NCBI GenBank assembly: GCA_030066975.1 | Contig: JASJAO010000005.1 | Location: 124,001 to 188,000, forward strand | Source: Henriciella sp. | GTDB taxonomy: Bacteria > Pseudomonadota > Alphaproteobacteria > Caulobacterales > Hyphomonadaceae | Length of the DNA stretch: 64,000 bases | Reading direction: 5' to 3' | Position numbers and translations under genes: made by a program | The notes under the pieces: model-generated | What the model saw: the letters and a program-made list of their open reading frames with translations, nothing else | What the model was told of the DNA's origin: nothing | The model's database searches: none | In this document: positions 8,776 through 17,499 of the stretch, piece after piece | How positions within the stretch are numbered: position 1 is the first letter of the stretch | Layout: the number at the start of each line of letters is the position of its first letter

Positions 8776-8860
8776 CTCAGCCCCGCAGCACACGGTTGCG
8801 TCGAACCGGACTCAGAGAATCAATCCGACCGAATGGCGGGGCCCTTTACACTCCCTCCCC

Positions 8861-9235
8861 ATGGACATTCGCTTCTCCCTTGCCGCTGTGAGCCACCTGC
8901 CAGTCTATCTCTGGCCGTGGGTGTGGTGGCAGCTGTTTGCGATCAAACGCTGGTGCCGGATCAACAATCGTAAGGTCCTCTGGCAGGCGGATGAGCACGG
9001 TAAAGTCTGGGTGACTTATGTCTCCGACGACGAGAAAGACCTGACCGCCTGGTGCCGTCAGCAGGCCAAGCTCTACCGCCCGCACTGGTACGCCCTGTAC
9101 AATGAGTCCGGTGAAATGCATCTCAGCGCCATCCACTACTGGATGGGCCGGATCATGGAATGTGGTGAGCGGTGTGTGGGCCATGTACGGGTCGAGGCAG
9201 CGCGAGCTTTGCCGGCCATCGAAGACAGCTCCTAG
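8861..9235 (+). CDS. Hypothetical Trp-rich small protein
   Basis: No function is recognised. The 124 residues have a tryptophan-rich hydrophobic N-terminal segment (PVYLWPWVWWQL, about residues 15-28) that could insert at the membrane. A basic patch (KRWCRINNRK) and a soluble part with several aromatic residues follow. Similar small WPWxWxQL proteins are, from memory, widespread in alphaproteobacteria, but their role is unknown to me. No Shine-Dalgarno is seen before the ATG at 8861. I preferred this strand because the frame on the other strand starts inside the palindromic repeat. It is isolated between the decarboxylase and a pair of REP-like palindromes. Confidence 0.6.
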   Translation: MDIRFSLAAVSHLPVYLWPWVWWQLFAIKRWCRINNRKVLWQADEHGKVWVTYVSDDEKDLTAWCRQQAKLYRPHWYALYNESGEMHLSAIHYWMGRIMECGERCVGHVRVEAARALPAIEDSS

Positions 9236-9245
9236 AGACCCGCCA

Positions 9246-9335
9246 ATGCCCGCGCAGGCGGGCATCCATGGACCGATCTCGGCCTAAAGCGCTTGAGGAA
9301 GTCGCGGTCCATGGACACCCGCCTACGCGGGTGTC
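9246..9335. repeat. Pair of REP-like palindromes in inverted arrangement (BIME-like)
   Basis: ATGCCCGC 9246-9253 pairs with GCGGGCAT 9258-9265 around a 4-base loop. GACACCCGC 9314-9322 pairs with GCGGGTGTC 9327-9335, also around a 4-base loop. An outer perfect 10-bp inverted repeat, CCATGGACCG 9266-9275 and CGGTCCATGG 9305-9314, links the two. The unit is thus two similar palindromes facing each other. It lies between convergent genes, the usual place for REP/BIME elements. The remaining intergenic sequence to 9425 holds nothing I can name. No other copy was noticed in this window. Confidence 0.7.
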
Positions 9336-9425
9336 AGCGGAAGCCTAACTACAACTCATTTCCCCCAAAACGCCGCATCCGCGGCCGCACGTGCTACGCA
9401 ACGCCCCACCGCGCTTCAAGAAGCC

Positions 9426-9665
9426 TTATTTCTTCTCCAGCTCAGCAACGCGCTTCTCCAGCGCTTCGACCTGTTCCAGTGCGCTGACGGCAATCGCTTT
9501 CAGGGCTTCAACCTCATCCCGGCTGGCGAGATCCATGTCCGCGATCATGGCCCGTACGCGCGCCTGCCCTGCCGTTCTTACCTCTTCGCCCGCACTGCGG
9601 GCCGCGCCCATGGCGCCCGTCATGAGGCCCGCCAGATCATCTAGCAGTGGATTCTTTGTGGCCAT
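9426..9665 (-). CDS. ubiK: UbiK/YqiC-family ubiquinone biosynthesis accessory factor
   Basis: This small helical protein (79 residues) belongs to the family once called DUF526/YqiC/BMFP. In E. coli UbiK binds lipid and assists late ubiquinone synthesis. The start MATKNPLLDDLAGLMTGAMG and the C-terminal coiled coil (EALKAIAVSALEQVEALEKRVAELEKK region) are characteristic. The frame extends further upstream, but the ATG at 9665 gives the family start. It is divergent from lgt. The role in this organism is inferred from the family. Confidence 0.85.
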   Translation of the reverse strand: MATKNPLLDDLAGLMTGAMGAARSAGEEVRTAGQARVRAMIADMDLASRDEVEALKAIAVSALEQVEALEKRVAELEKK

Positions 9666-9750
9666 GGCGCTACTCCTTCGCGCGTCGTGAGTCTGTCTCA
9701 CATCAGAACTAACAGATGGGGCCAGAAAGCCCCATAGGAAAGACCGCCGC

Positions 9751-10683
9751 ATGAGCCTGCTCGCCATTTCTGCCATGAGTTTTCCGGAATGGAGCCCGGC
9801 CCTGTTTCAGATCGATCTCGGGTTTCTCGGGCTCGGATCCTTCCCAATTCGCTGGTACGCGCTCGGTTACATTGCGGGTCTGTTAATTGCCTGGCGTTAT
9901 GCGATCACGCTGATCAATCGGCCCGCCCTCTGGGGAGGCACATCCCCAGCGACCCGCGAAGGGATCGACGATCTGCTCTTCTACGCGACGATTGGGGTCA
10001 TCCTGGGCGGACGGCTCGGTTACATCCTGTTCTATCAGCTGCCCAACAACTGGGATGCGACAATGGCTGATCCGATCAGCCTGCTCCGGATCTGGGAAGG
10101 TGGCATGGCCTTCCATGGCGGATTCCTCGGTGTGGCGATCGCGGTGTTTCTGATCACCCGCCAATACAAGTTCAACCTGTTGAGTATTGCCGATATCGGC
10201 GGTGTGACAGCAGGCTTCGGCGTGTTTTTCGTCCGCGTCGCGAACTTCATGAATGCTGAGCTGTATGGCCGGGTCACGGACAGTTCCTGGGGTATGATTT
10301 TTCCCCAAGGCTTTGCCGGTGGCACCCCGCCTGCCTATGACTGGGATGCAGGCGAGTGGGTCTATACCGGATCAGAATTGCCGCGGTATCCAAGTCAGCT
10401 CTATGAGGCGGTGCTGGAAGGCCTGATCCCGGTCGTCATCACCTCGATCCTGGTCTGGCGCTTCAAAGCCCTGCAACGCCCCGGTCTGATCGGCGGACTG
10501 TTCGTCTTCTTGTACGGTTGCGGGCGCAGTTTCGCAGAGTTCTACCGTGAGCCGGACGAGTTCGTTGAGTGGTTGCCGGAGTGGATCACGATGGGTCAGG
10601 TCCTGTCACTACCGATGATCCTCGCAGGGGCCGCGCTGATGTGGTTCGCCTTGTCACGACCTTCGGTGAAAGCTTCCGCGTGA
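9751..10683 (+). CDS. lgt: Prolipoprotein diacylglyceryl transferase
   Basis: Lgt transfers diacylglycerol from phosphatidylglycerol to the lipobox cysteine of prolipoproteins in the inner membrane. The 310 residues carry about seven membrane segments. Family motifs are seen: GGRLGYILFY, EGGMAFHGGFLG (conserved His), the signature RVANFMNAELYGR and CGRSFAEFYREPDE. ATG 9751 is used; a second ATG a few codons on (MSFPEW) is also possible. The following methyltransferase starts at GTG 10680 and overlaps the lgt stop by four bases, so the two are translationally coupled. The run lgt, MidA-like methyltransferase, pgeF is a common alphaproteobacterial arrangement. Confidence 0.96.
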   Translation: MSLLAISAMSFPEWSPALFQIDLGFLGLGSFPIRWYALGYIAGLLIAWRYAITLINRPALWGGTSPATREGIDDLLFYATIGVILGGRLGYILFYQLPNNWDATMADPISLLRIWEGGMAFHGGFLGVAIAVFLITRQYKFNLLSIADIGGVTAGFGVFFVRVANFMNAELYGRVTDSSWGMIFPQGFAGGTPPAYDWDAGEWVYTGSELPRYPSQLYEAVLEGLIPVVITSILVWRFKALQRPGLIGGLFVFLYGCGRSFAEFYREPDEFVEWLPEWITMGQVLSLPMILAGAALMWFALSRPSVKASA

Positions 10684-11726
10684 GTGACCTGAAATCCAGG
10701 ATTGCCAACCTGATCCGTGCTGACGGTCCGATGTCGATCAGCACCTATATGCAGCTTTGCCTGCACGATCCACGCGATGGCTATTACGCCACCCGGCCTG
10801 GTCTCGGTACTGATTTCACCACAGCACCAGAGATCAGTCAGATCTTCGGAGAGTTGCTCGGGCTATGGGCGGTGCACGAATGGCAACAAATGGGTCAGCC
10901 CGAGCAGATCAATCTCGTCGAGCTTGGGCCCGGGCGCGCAACGCTGATGTCTGATGCGCTGCGCGCCAGTGCGACGGTGCCCGGCTTTCATGAGGCGATG
11001 CAGCTGATCCTGATAGAGGCGAGCCCGGCGCTGCGAACGCTGCAGGCTGAACGTCTCTCGGCCCATCACGTCCGGTTTGAAACCGAACTCACGGCCCTCC
11101 CCTCTGGGCCCACGCTCATCCTTGCCAATGAGTATCTCGATTGCCTGCCCGCCCAGCAATACATCCGTGAAGGTGAGGATTGGCGTGAACGTGTCATCGG
11201 CCTGGATGCAGACGGCAATCTCGGGTTTGGTTTGGCCGCCGAGGCCCTGCCCGTTGCCGATGCACCCGATCTTGATGCTATCGAAGTTCAACCGGCCCTG
11301 AAGACCCTGATCGACCAGATCGCGCAATTGGTCGAGCGTGGTGACCCGGTGTGTGCCCTGTTCATCGATTATGGTCCTGTCGGTGAAACGCCATCCGACA
11401 CGCTAAGAGCGTTCCAGAACGGAGAGCAAATCCACCCATTGGCGGCGCCGGGGGAAAGCGATCTCACCGTTGATGTCGACTTTGACCATTTGAGGGGCCT
11501 CGCACACGCCGCCGGTCTCAGCGTTTACGGTCCGGTCCCACAGGGCAGCTTTCTACTTCGGCTTGGCGCGGAGGCGCGTTTGAATCAACTCGCCAAGCTT
11601 CATCCAGACAAAGCCGATGACCTGTATGACGGCATCCGCGAACTGGTTGATCCGGACCAGATGGGCACACGTTTCAACGCGATTGCAATTGGCAATGCGG
11701 CGCTGCCAAAACCGGCTGCCTTCTAA
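10680..11726 (+). CDS. SAM-dependent methyltransferase of the NDUFAF7/MidA family
   Basis: This 348-residue protein belongs to DUF185/COG1565, whose mitochondrial member NDUFAF7 methylates an arginine of a complex I subunit. The N-terminal part has the family pattern HDPRDGYYATRPGLGTDFTTAPEISQ as separate blocks, followed by the SAM-binding LVELGPGRATL. Later blocks include LILANEYLDCLPAQQYI and LFIDYG. The GTG at 10680 overlaps the lgt stop (GTGA). An upstream in-frame start would lie inside lgt. A complex I assembly role in bacteria is inference. Confidence 0.88.
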   Translation: MSDLKSRIANLIRADGPMSISTYMQLCLHDPRDGYYATRPGLGTDFTTAPEISQIFGELLGLWAVHEWQQMGQPEQINLVELGPGRATLMSDALRASATVPGFHEAMQLILIEASPALRTLQAERLSAHHVRFETELTALPSGPTLILANEYLDCLPAQQYIREGEDWRERVIGLDADGNLGFGLAAEALPVADAPDLDAIEVQPALKTLIDQIAQLVERGDPVCALFIDYGPVGETPSDTLRAFQNGEQIHPLAAPGESDLTVDVDFDHLRGLAHAAGLSVYGPVPQGSFLLRLGAEARLNQLAKLHPDKADDLYDGIRELVDPDQMGTRFNAIAIGNAALPKPAAF

Positions 11727-11870
11727 CGCGCTTCGCCGTTCGCTAACGGGTCGTAGCTGACTTGATCCAGCAAGATCGACAGAGTGTGTTCGAGCTTGCG
11801 CGTCGTTCTCACAGCTCTGGTGTCCGTCTATCTCATCGACAGAGGGGCCAACGCGCAGTAGGTACGGCTC

Positions 11871-12644
11871 ATGTCTCATCCGCCCTTTGCCACGACACCT
11901 CATATGTCCACTTTAAAGGGAATCCGGCACGGATTCTTTGGTCGGCGAGGAGGCGTGTCATCAGGCCTGTATGATAGTCTCAACATTGGCGAAGGCTCGG
12001 GCGATGAGGCCAGTCACATCTCCGCAAACCGGGATCGAGTCAAACAGGTGATGACGGCCGACCACCTGATTTCCTGTTATCAGGTTCACTCTCCAACGGT
12101 TGTTCGCGTGACCGAACCGTTCTTAGAGCGTCCTGAAGCCGACGCGATGGTAACCACGCATCCCGGTTTGGCGCTTTGTATCCTGACGGCGGACTGCGTT
12201 CCTGTGCTGTTTGCGGATGCAGAAGCTGGCATCATCGGTGCAGCTCATGCGGGCTGGAAAGGTGCGCTGTCCGGGGTCGTGGAAGCGACGCTGCAGGCGA
12301 TGGAAAATCTCGGCGCGCAGCGCAACAAGCTAACAGCTGCGATCGGCCCGGCCATCCAGCAAGCGAGTTATGAAGTTGGACCAGAGTTTCGCGACACCTG
12401 GGTCGGCACGCAGGAATGGACTGATCGTCTATTTGTCGCTGGCGAAGGCGACCGGTCTCATTTCGATCTCACGGGCTATATCCACCATGTGCTGCAGCGC
12501 GAAGGCATCGGCGCAATCGACGCGCTCAGCCATGATACATGTACGATGGACTCGCACTACTTCTCCAACCGCCGCCGTAATCATCGCGGTGAACCGGATT
12601 ACGGTCGAAATGGCAGCGTGATTGTGCTCTCCCACGAGGGATAA
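11871..12644 (+). CDS. pgeF: Laccase-domain protein PgeF/YfiH
   Basis: This 257-residue protein belongs to the YfiH/DUF152 family. Members have been described as purine nucleoside phosphorylase/adenosine deaminase-type enzymes and as a peptidoglycan editing factor that keeps L-Ser out of the stem peptide. Metal-ligand motifs are present: SCYQVHSPTV (His), LTADCVPVLFAD (Cys) and AAHAGWKGAL (His), plus AAIGPAIQQASYEVG near the C-terminus. ATG 11871 gives the usual start before IRHGFFGRRGG. It is about 145 bp after the MidA-like gene. Its end is only three bases from the end of convergent mnmC. Confidence 0.9.
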   Translation: MSHPPFATTPHMSTLKGIRHGFFGRRGGVSSGLYDSLNIGEGSGDEASHISANRDRVKQVMTADHLISCYQVHSPTVVRVTEPFLERPEADAMVTTHPGLALCILTADCVPVLFADAEAGIIGAAHAGWKGALSGVVEATLQAMENLGAQRNKLTAAIGPAIQQASYEVGPEFRDTWVGTQEWTDRLFVAGEGDRSHFDLTGYIHHVLQREGIGAIDALSHDTCTMDSHYFSNRRRNHRGEPDYGRNGSVIVLSHEG

Positions 12645-12647
12645 AGC

Positions 12648-14474
12648 TCAGATTAGTCGCCTCTTTAGATCGCGGCGAATTTGCCGCTCCGGGGCAACGG
12701 CTTGCCTTGCTCGGCGGGACGCCGCTGAAGGGGACGCCAGAATATCCGTTGCCAATATCGCAGCGGCCCACGGCCCCCAAGTGAAGCCTCGAGACCCGAA
12801 CCCACCGGCGATATGCACGCCCTCATGCAACACCGCGCTGGCCTCTGTCGCCCCCCCTGTGCGCAAGTTGGATAAGGCCTCGATACTTGCCGCGAGGTCT
12901 GGCAGAGGACCGATCACTGGCAATCGATCGGGGGTTGTCGCGCGGACTCCCGCACGCGAGTTCAAGGACGCTTTGTCGGCTTCGACGCGCCAAAAGGGAT
13001 TGAGCCGCTGGAGCGCTTCATGATTGGTTTCACGAGCCGTCATACTCGTCGCGGCGCCAGCCGCCGGAACCGGCTCGAACGTCGCGCCCCAAAGTCGGTC
13101 GTGCCCACTCGCCAGGGCATAATGCCCCGAAGCAATGGCCGAGGGCGAGACAGCGAGTGGGCTGCGATAGTGTTCGACCTGCCCCATCCGTCCCGTCAGA
13201 CGCAACCAGGGGCAAAGGGCGGCCAGATCCATACCGTTTGCGACAATGATGGCATCAAAGATCGTTCCATTTACAGAACGTGTCGCAACATCCAGATGCA
13301 CCGGGTCCGCCCAATGCACAGCCACGCCTTCAAGCAGAGCCGGGATCAGCTGTGACGGCCGGATCAGCATCGCTTGTTTATGCAGCAGTCCACCCCCGCG
13401 AAGGGCTTCCAATCGCTCCAGACCGAGGGGCGGATCGGATAGGACCTTCTGAAAGCGCTCCGCCTCGGCTGAGTCTTTCGGTAAATGCGTCACATCGACA
13501 GTCTCGCATCCGGGTAGATCGCGATAGGTTCGACAGGCTGACAGATACGCCTCCACCAAAAGGCGCGCTTCAACTGTGTCTCCAGCATCGAGCCTTGGCA
13601 TAACCAGCGCGAGCGGATTGCCGCTTGTGCCCTCTGCCGGGCCGGTCGCGCGATCGAGAACCGTAACCTCTGCCCCTCGCTGACGCAGGGCGTGCGCCAC
13701 GTTGGCCCCTGCAATCCCAGCGCCGATAATAGCAATCTGACAGCGATCTTTGCTAAGGTTTACCGGTGCATGATCGGTGTCCAATACAGCTTCGAGCCGT
13801 TCGCGCTTACGCCCGTGTCCGGGCTGTTTCGCAACCTGAAAACCCGCTGCCTCCAGCCCGCGGCGAACCGCACCCGCGACCGTAAACGTGGCCGCAAACG
13901 CGCCGGGCGCACTGCGTTCGGCGAGCAGCGGCCAGAGCGCGTCGTCCCACATCTCGCCATTGCGCGCGGGGCTGAACCCGTCCAAGAACCAGGCATCAGC
14001 TTCAAAATCGCTGTCCGGCAATGCGATTTCGACTTGACCAATATGAAGCGTGAGCGTCAGGCGTTCCTCGGGCCAAACCACATGATGAATACCGAACGCA
14101 CGCTCCGGCCAATTCGCCAGCAACTGCTGCGAAAGTTCAGACAATTCCGGCCAGACTTTCAAGGCGCGCGCTGCGTCTTCGCGATCGAGCGGATAGCCTT
14201 CAAAACTGACAAAATGAAGCCAGGTCGCGCCGTCACGTTCCTGCTGCCACATCTGCCAAAGCGCGAGGAAATTCAGCCCCGTTCCAAAACCCAGTTCCGC
14301 GACGGTGAACTGCCTTCGCCCTCGCCAGCGATCCGGCAAACCGCAGGCCCGCAGAAAAACGGCGCGACTTTCAGCCAGTCCGTCTTCGACACTGTAGTAA
14401 ATATCGCCAAACCGCGTATCGACCGGCGTGCCGTCGGGTTTCCAGTCGAGTTTCGGGCGCGGCGGTAGTCTCAT
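12648..14474 (-). CDS. mnmC: Bifunctional tRNA modification enzyme MnmC (MnmD + FAD oxidoreductase)
   Basis: MnmC completes mnm5s2U at the wobble position of tRNA. The oxidoreductase domain removes the carboxymethyl group and the methyltransferase domain adds a methyl group. The 608 residues start with the MnmD half (SAM motif ELGFGTGLNFLALW, active-site block DGFSPARNGEMW). The C-terminal half has the FAD Rossmann motif IIGAGIAGANVAHALRQRG, and GGFGSRGFTW near the end. The ATG at 14474 gives the conserved start MRLPPRPKLDW; longer upstream starts add unlike sequence. It is convergent with pgeF and divergent from the GNAT gene. Confidence 0.94.
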   Translation of the reverse strand: MRLPPRPKLDWKPDGTPVDTRFGDIYYSVEDGLAESRAVFLRACGLPDRWRGRRQFTVAELGFGTGLNFLALWQMWQQERDGATWLHFVSFEGYPLDREDAARALKVWPELSELSQQLLANWPERAFGIHHVVWPEERLTLTLHIGQVEIALPDSDFEADAWFLDGFSPARNGEMWDDALWPLLAERSAPGAFAATFTVAGAVRRGLEAAGFQVAKQPGHGRKRERLEAVLDTDHAPVNLSKDRCQIAIIGAGIAGANVAHALRQRGAEVTVLDRATGPAEGTSGNPLALVMPRLDAGDTVEARLLVEAYLSACRTYRDLPGCETVDVTHLPKDSAEAERFQKVLSDPPLGLERLEALRGGGLLHKQAMLIRPSQLIPALLEGVAVHWADPVHLDVATRSVNGTIFDAIIVANGMDLAALCPWLRLTGRMGQVEHYRSPLAVSPSAIASGHYALASGHDRLWGATFEPVPAAGAATSMTARETNHEALQRLNPFWRVEADKASLNSRAGVRATTPDRLPVIGPLPDLAASIEALSNLRTGGATEASAVLHEGVHIAGGFGSRGFTWGPWAAAILATDILASPSAASRRARQAVAPERQIRRDLKRRLI

Positions 14475-14589
14475 CCCTGCGACATAGCGCGACACCGTCA
14501 CGGGTTGAAGTCGAATAGGTGTTATCCAGAGACCAAACTTCTCTGGATCGGACATTGGCCTATCTGGGACTAGGAGAAGGAGACTGAAC

Positions 14590-14877
14590 ATGACCGACAT
14601 CACAATCACCCGCGAAGATGGGCCGACAGGCGGGCGTTATGTTACCGTCGTTAATGGGCATGAGGCGGAGATGACTTATTCGCGGGCCGGGACGAGCCGG
14701 ATTATTATTGATCATACCGGCGTGCCGAAAGAACTGGCCGGGATGGGTGTTGGCAAGGCTTTGGTATTTCGCGCGGTGGAAGATGCCCGCACGGAAAATT
14801 TCAAGATAATTCCACTCTGCCCGTTTGCCAAAGCGACGCTGGATAAGAATCCTGACTGGCAGGACGTTGTACAATAG
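14590..14877 (+). CDS. Small GNAT-like N-acetyltransferase (YjdJ type)
   Basis: This 95-residue protein matches the short GNAT family with only the core acetyl-CoA-binding fold. The pyrophosphate-binding region reads PKELAGMGVGKALV. A CPFAKATLDKNPDW block near the C-terminus is typical of YjdJ-type proteins. The strong ribosome-binding site AGGAGAAGGAG precedes ATG 14590. The substrate is unknown. It is followed by a lipoprotein gene on the same strand. Confidence 0.85.
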   Translation: MTDITITREDGPTGGRYVTVVNGHEAEMTYSRAGTSRIIIDHTGVPKELAGMGVGKALVFRAVEDARTENFKIIPLCPFAKATLDKNPDWQDVVQ

Positions 14878-14943
14878 GAGAGCTATCGCGGCTCTTGCTA
14901 TTTCCACCTTTCTCGCCAACCCTGTTTGGTAGGGAGAGGAAAA

Positions 14944-15363
14944 ATGAAAAAATTGACCTTCGCAATTGCGGCTGCCGCTATGATCGCGTCCTGCCAGGGC
15001 GCGCCGCCAAATGAGACAATCCTGACGCAAAATTGTTTGGCGCTGATGGAGAATGATCCCGAAGTGACGGGCGGTTTACTCGCCGCCAGTGGAACAACGG
15101 CAGACAAATTCTGCCCGTGCTACGCCACGACCATTCTCGCAGACGAGACAAAAATAGATCTGCACAAGGAAATCATCTTGAAAATTGTTGAAACACGGCA
15201 GGCGAACAATGTGGGCGTCGAGGAGGCTGTCGATCTGATTGAGGACATGATCGAACGCGGAGAGGTCGACTCGTTTACGTCAGAGCAGTTGGACGGCACG
15301 GGCGATGACTTTCAGGATATCGCTGGCAGTTTTGAAGAGAACGGTGTCTGTCCCGTGTCTTGA
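14944..15363 (+). CDS. Hypothetical lipoprotein with CxC motif
   Basis: A 139-residue protein with an N-terminal signal (MKKLTFAIAAAAMIASC) whose lipobox IASC suggests lipidation at Cys17. The mature part contains FCPCYA, followed by a helical region. I do not recognise a family. GGGAGAGGA precedes the ATG at 14944; an upstream in-frame GTG at 14926 is less likely because the lipobox distance fits the later start. It converges with the thioesterase gene nine bases downstream. Confidence 0.7.
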   Translation: MKKLTFAIAAAAMIASCQGAPPNETILTQNCLALMENDPEVTGGLLAASGTTADKFCPCYATTILADETKIDLHKEIILKIVETRQANNVGVEEAVDLIEDMIERGEVDSFTSEQLDGTGDDFQDIAGSFEENGVCPVS

Positions 15364-15372
15364 GTTCACCGC

Positions 15373-15819
15373 CTACGCTTCGGCGTACTGAAATGGCTTG
15401 AGCTGCTCCACGACATCCTTGAGAGGACGCATTGGTCGGCCATCTGCGTGAATCATCACGGCGGTTATACGCGCCTCGGCGATAAGATCTGTGCCGCGCA
15501 GGCAAGTCTGGTCGAAATACATGCGAACCCCTTTCACACCCATACTTCGGGTTCGGATGGTCAGCAGATCATCGACGTTGGCGGCGCTTTTGTAATCCAC
15601 CTCAACATTGGTCAGCGTGAAGGCCGCCGGGGTCTCGCGCGACAGTAAATTCTGATGGCTCACCCCCGCATCGCGCAGGAAGTCTGACCGCCCGCGTTCA
15701 AAAAAGCGCAGATAGTTGGCGTGATAGACCATGCCGGTGAAATCCGTGTCCTCATAGTAGACACGAATATTGATGAAATGCTGGCCTTGGGCGTCAAACG
15801 GCTCTGGAAGCTTTGTCAT
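15373..15819 (-). CDS. Hotdog-fold acyl-CoA thioesterase (YbgC/4HBT family)
   Basis: This 148-residue protein matches the YbgC group of 4-hydroxybenzoyl-CoA-type thioesterases, which hydrolyse short acyl-CoA esters. The active-site segment YYEDTDFTGMVYHANYLRFF holds the catalytic Asp and the family YHANYL motif. YbgC commonly precedes tolQ, but here it follows purH by six bases on the same strand, so it is likely co-transcribed with purH. The substrate is not determinable from sequence. Confidence 0.88.
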   Translation of the reverse strand: MTKLPEPFDAQGQHFINIRVYYEDTDFTGMVYHANYLRFFERGRSDFLRDAGVSHQNLLSRETPAAFTLTNVEVDYKSAANVDDLLTIRTRSMGVKGVRMYFDQTCLRGTDLIAEARITAVMIHADGRPMRPLKDVVEQLKPFQYAEA

Positions 15820-15825
15820 TCTGCC

Positions 15826-17412
15826 TTAGTGGCGGAAGTGACGCATTCCGGTCAAGACCATCGCCAGGCCTGCCTCGTCAGCCGCAGCGATCACCTCATC
15901 ATCGCGGATCGAGCCGCCGGGCTGAATAATCGCGCTGGCTCCCGCTGCGGCTGCTGCAAGCATGCCGTCGGCGAACGGGAAAAACGCATCGGAAGCAGCC
16001 ACACACCCCTGCGTACGCAGGGTCGCGAAGCCTTCCTTCTCCTTTGCATCCTCGGCCTTACGCGCAGCAATCCGGGCGCTGTCGATCCGGCTCATCTGCC
16101 CGGCGCCAATGCCCACGGTCGCACCGTCCTTGGCATACACAATTGTGTTGGACTTCACGTGCTTGGCCACGCGCCAGGCAAAGAGCAGATCATCAAGCTC
16201 CTGCTCAGTCGGGGCGCGCTTGGTGACGGTTTTCAAGTCCGCTTTGCTGATCCTGCCAAAGTCACGATCCTGTACGAGCAGGCCGCCCGCCACGGTCTTG
16301 ACCAATGTCCCGGGCGCAGCGGGGTCTGGCAAACCGTCCGTCAGGAGTAAGCGCAGGTTTTTCTTCTTGGCAAAGATTTCCAGGGCTGCCGCATCCGCAC
16401 CGGGTGCGATGACAACCTCGGTGAAGATCCTGGTGATTTCCGCCGCCGTTTCGGCATTCAGCGGACGGTTCAGCGCAACAATTCCGCCAAAGGCTGAAGT
16501 TGAGTCGCAGGCAAGCGCCTCGCGATACGCGTCAACCGCCGTCTCCGCCTGGGCCACGCCGCAGGGGTTGGCATGTTTGATGATCGCCACGGCAGGCGTC
16601 TCAGCGCCCAACTCCCCAATCAGTTCATACGCGGAATCGGTGTCATTGATATTGTTGTACGACAGCGCCTTGCCCTGAACCTGCTGGGCCGTCGCAACGC
16701 CCGGCCGGGCCTCTCCGGTCGTGTAGAATGCGGCCTTCTGATGCGGGTTTTCTCCGTAGCGGAGCGCTTCGTTCAGCTTCCCGCCATAGGCTATCCAATC
16801 CGGCGCGCTTTCATCAATCTCTTTGGCATACCAAGTCGAGATCGCAGCGTCATAGGCTGCCGTACGGGCATAGGTCTTGGCTGACAGTTTGCGCGTGGTT
16901 TCCAGACTGACGCGGCCGCCCGTCCCGGCCATCTCGGCGAGCACTGCGTCTAAATCTCCGCCATCGGTACAGACCGCAACATGCGCATAATTCTTTGCTG
17001 CAGCGCGCAACATGGCTGGCCCACCAATATCAATGTTCTCAATACAATCCTCGAAGCTGCCGCCAGATGCCACTGTTGATTCGAATGGATAGAGGTTGAT
17101 GTAAACCAAATCGATCGCCTTGATCCCGTGATGCTTGGCGTCAGCACAGTGGTCTTGATTGTCGCGAAGGTAGAGCAGTCCGCCATGAACCGCTGGATGG
17201 AGAGTTTTCACCCGACCATCCATCATCTCCGGATAGCCTGTCAGATCAGCGACATCAGACACACTGAGGCCGGCCTCTTTCAACGCCTTCGACGTCCCAC
17301 CAGTGGAAATGAGCTCCACGCCCAAGTCGGCCAGGGCTTTGGCGCGCTCTACCAGACCTTGTTTGTCAGAGACCGAAATCAAAGCACGGCGGATTTTGGT
17401 GGCGTGAGACAT
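15826..17412 (-). CDS. purH: Bifunctional AICAR transformylase / IMP cyclohydrolase
   Basis: PurH carries out the last two steps of IMP synthesis. The 528 residues start with the MGS-like cyclohydrolase domain ([36 protein letters not shown]). The AICAR transformylase domain follows, with [10 protein letters not shown] and, near the C-terminus, DAFFPFADG and [14 protein letters not shown]. Length and order are standard. It lies downstream of the CapD-like gene (87-bp gap) and directly upstream of the hotdog thioesterase. Confidence 0.97.
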   Translation of the reverse strand: MSHATKIRRALISVSDKQGLVERAKALADLGVELISTGGTSKALKEAGLSVSDVADLTGYPEMMDGRVKTLHPAVHGGLLYLRDNQDHCADAKHHGIKAIDLVYINLYPFESTVASGGSFEDCIENIDIGGPAMLRAAAKNYAHVAVCTDGGDLDAVLAEMAGTGGRVSLETTRKLSAKTYARTAAYDAAISTWYAKEIDESAPDWIAYGGKLNEALRYGENPHQKAAFYTTGEARPGVATAQQVQGKALSYNNINDTDSAYELIGELGAETPAVAIIKHANPCGVAQAETAVDAYREALACDSTSAFGGIVALNRPLNAETAAEITRIFTEVVIAPGADAAALEIFAKKKNLRLLLTDGLPDPAAPGTLVKTVAGGLLVQDRDFGRISKADLKTVTKRAPTEQELDDLLFAWRVAKHVKSNTIVYAKDGATVGIGAGQMSRIDSARIAARKAEDAKEKEGFATLRTQGCVAASDAFFPFADGMLAAAAAGASAIIQPGGSIRDDEVIAAADEAGLAMVLTGMRHFRH

Positions 17413-17499
17413 GTTTTGCGGCTTTCGGACGAAATTGAAGAGTGTCGACGCCCGCCTATCACGTCATCAAACGGGGTCAACTCTGCCCCGTCCAAGACG

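Noticed and set aside
8846-9265. Minus-strand frame opposite the Trp-rich small protein
   Set aside because: Its start lies inside the palindromic repeat and it reads through it; the plus-strand frame has more protein-like features.
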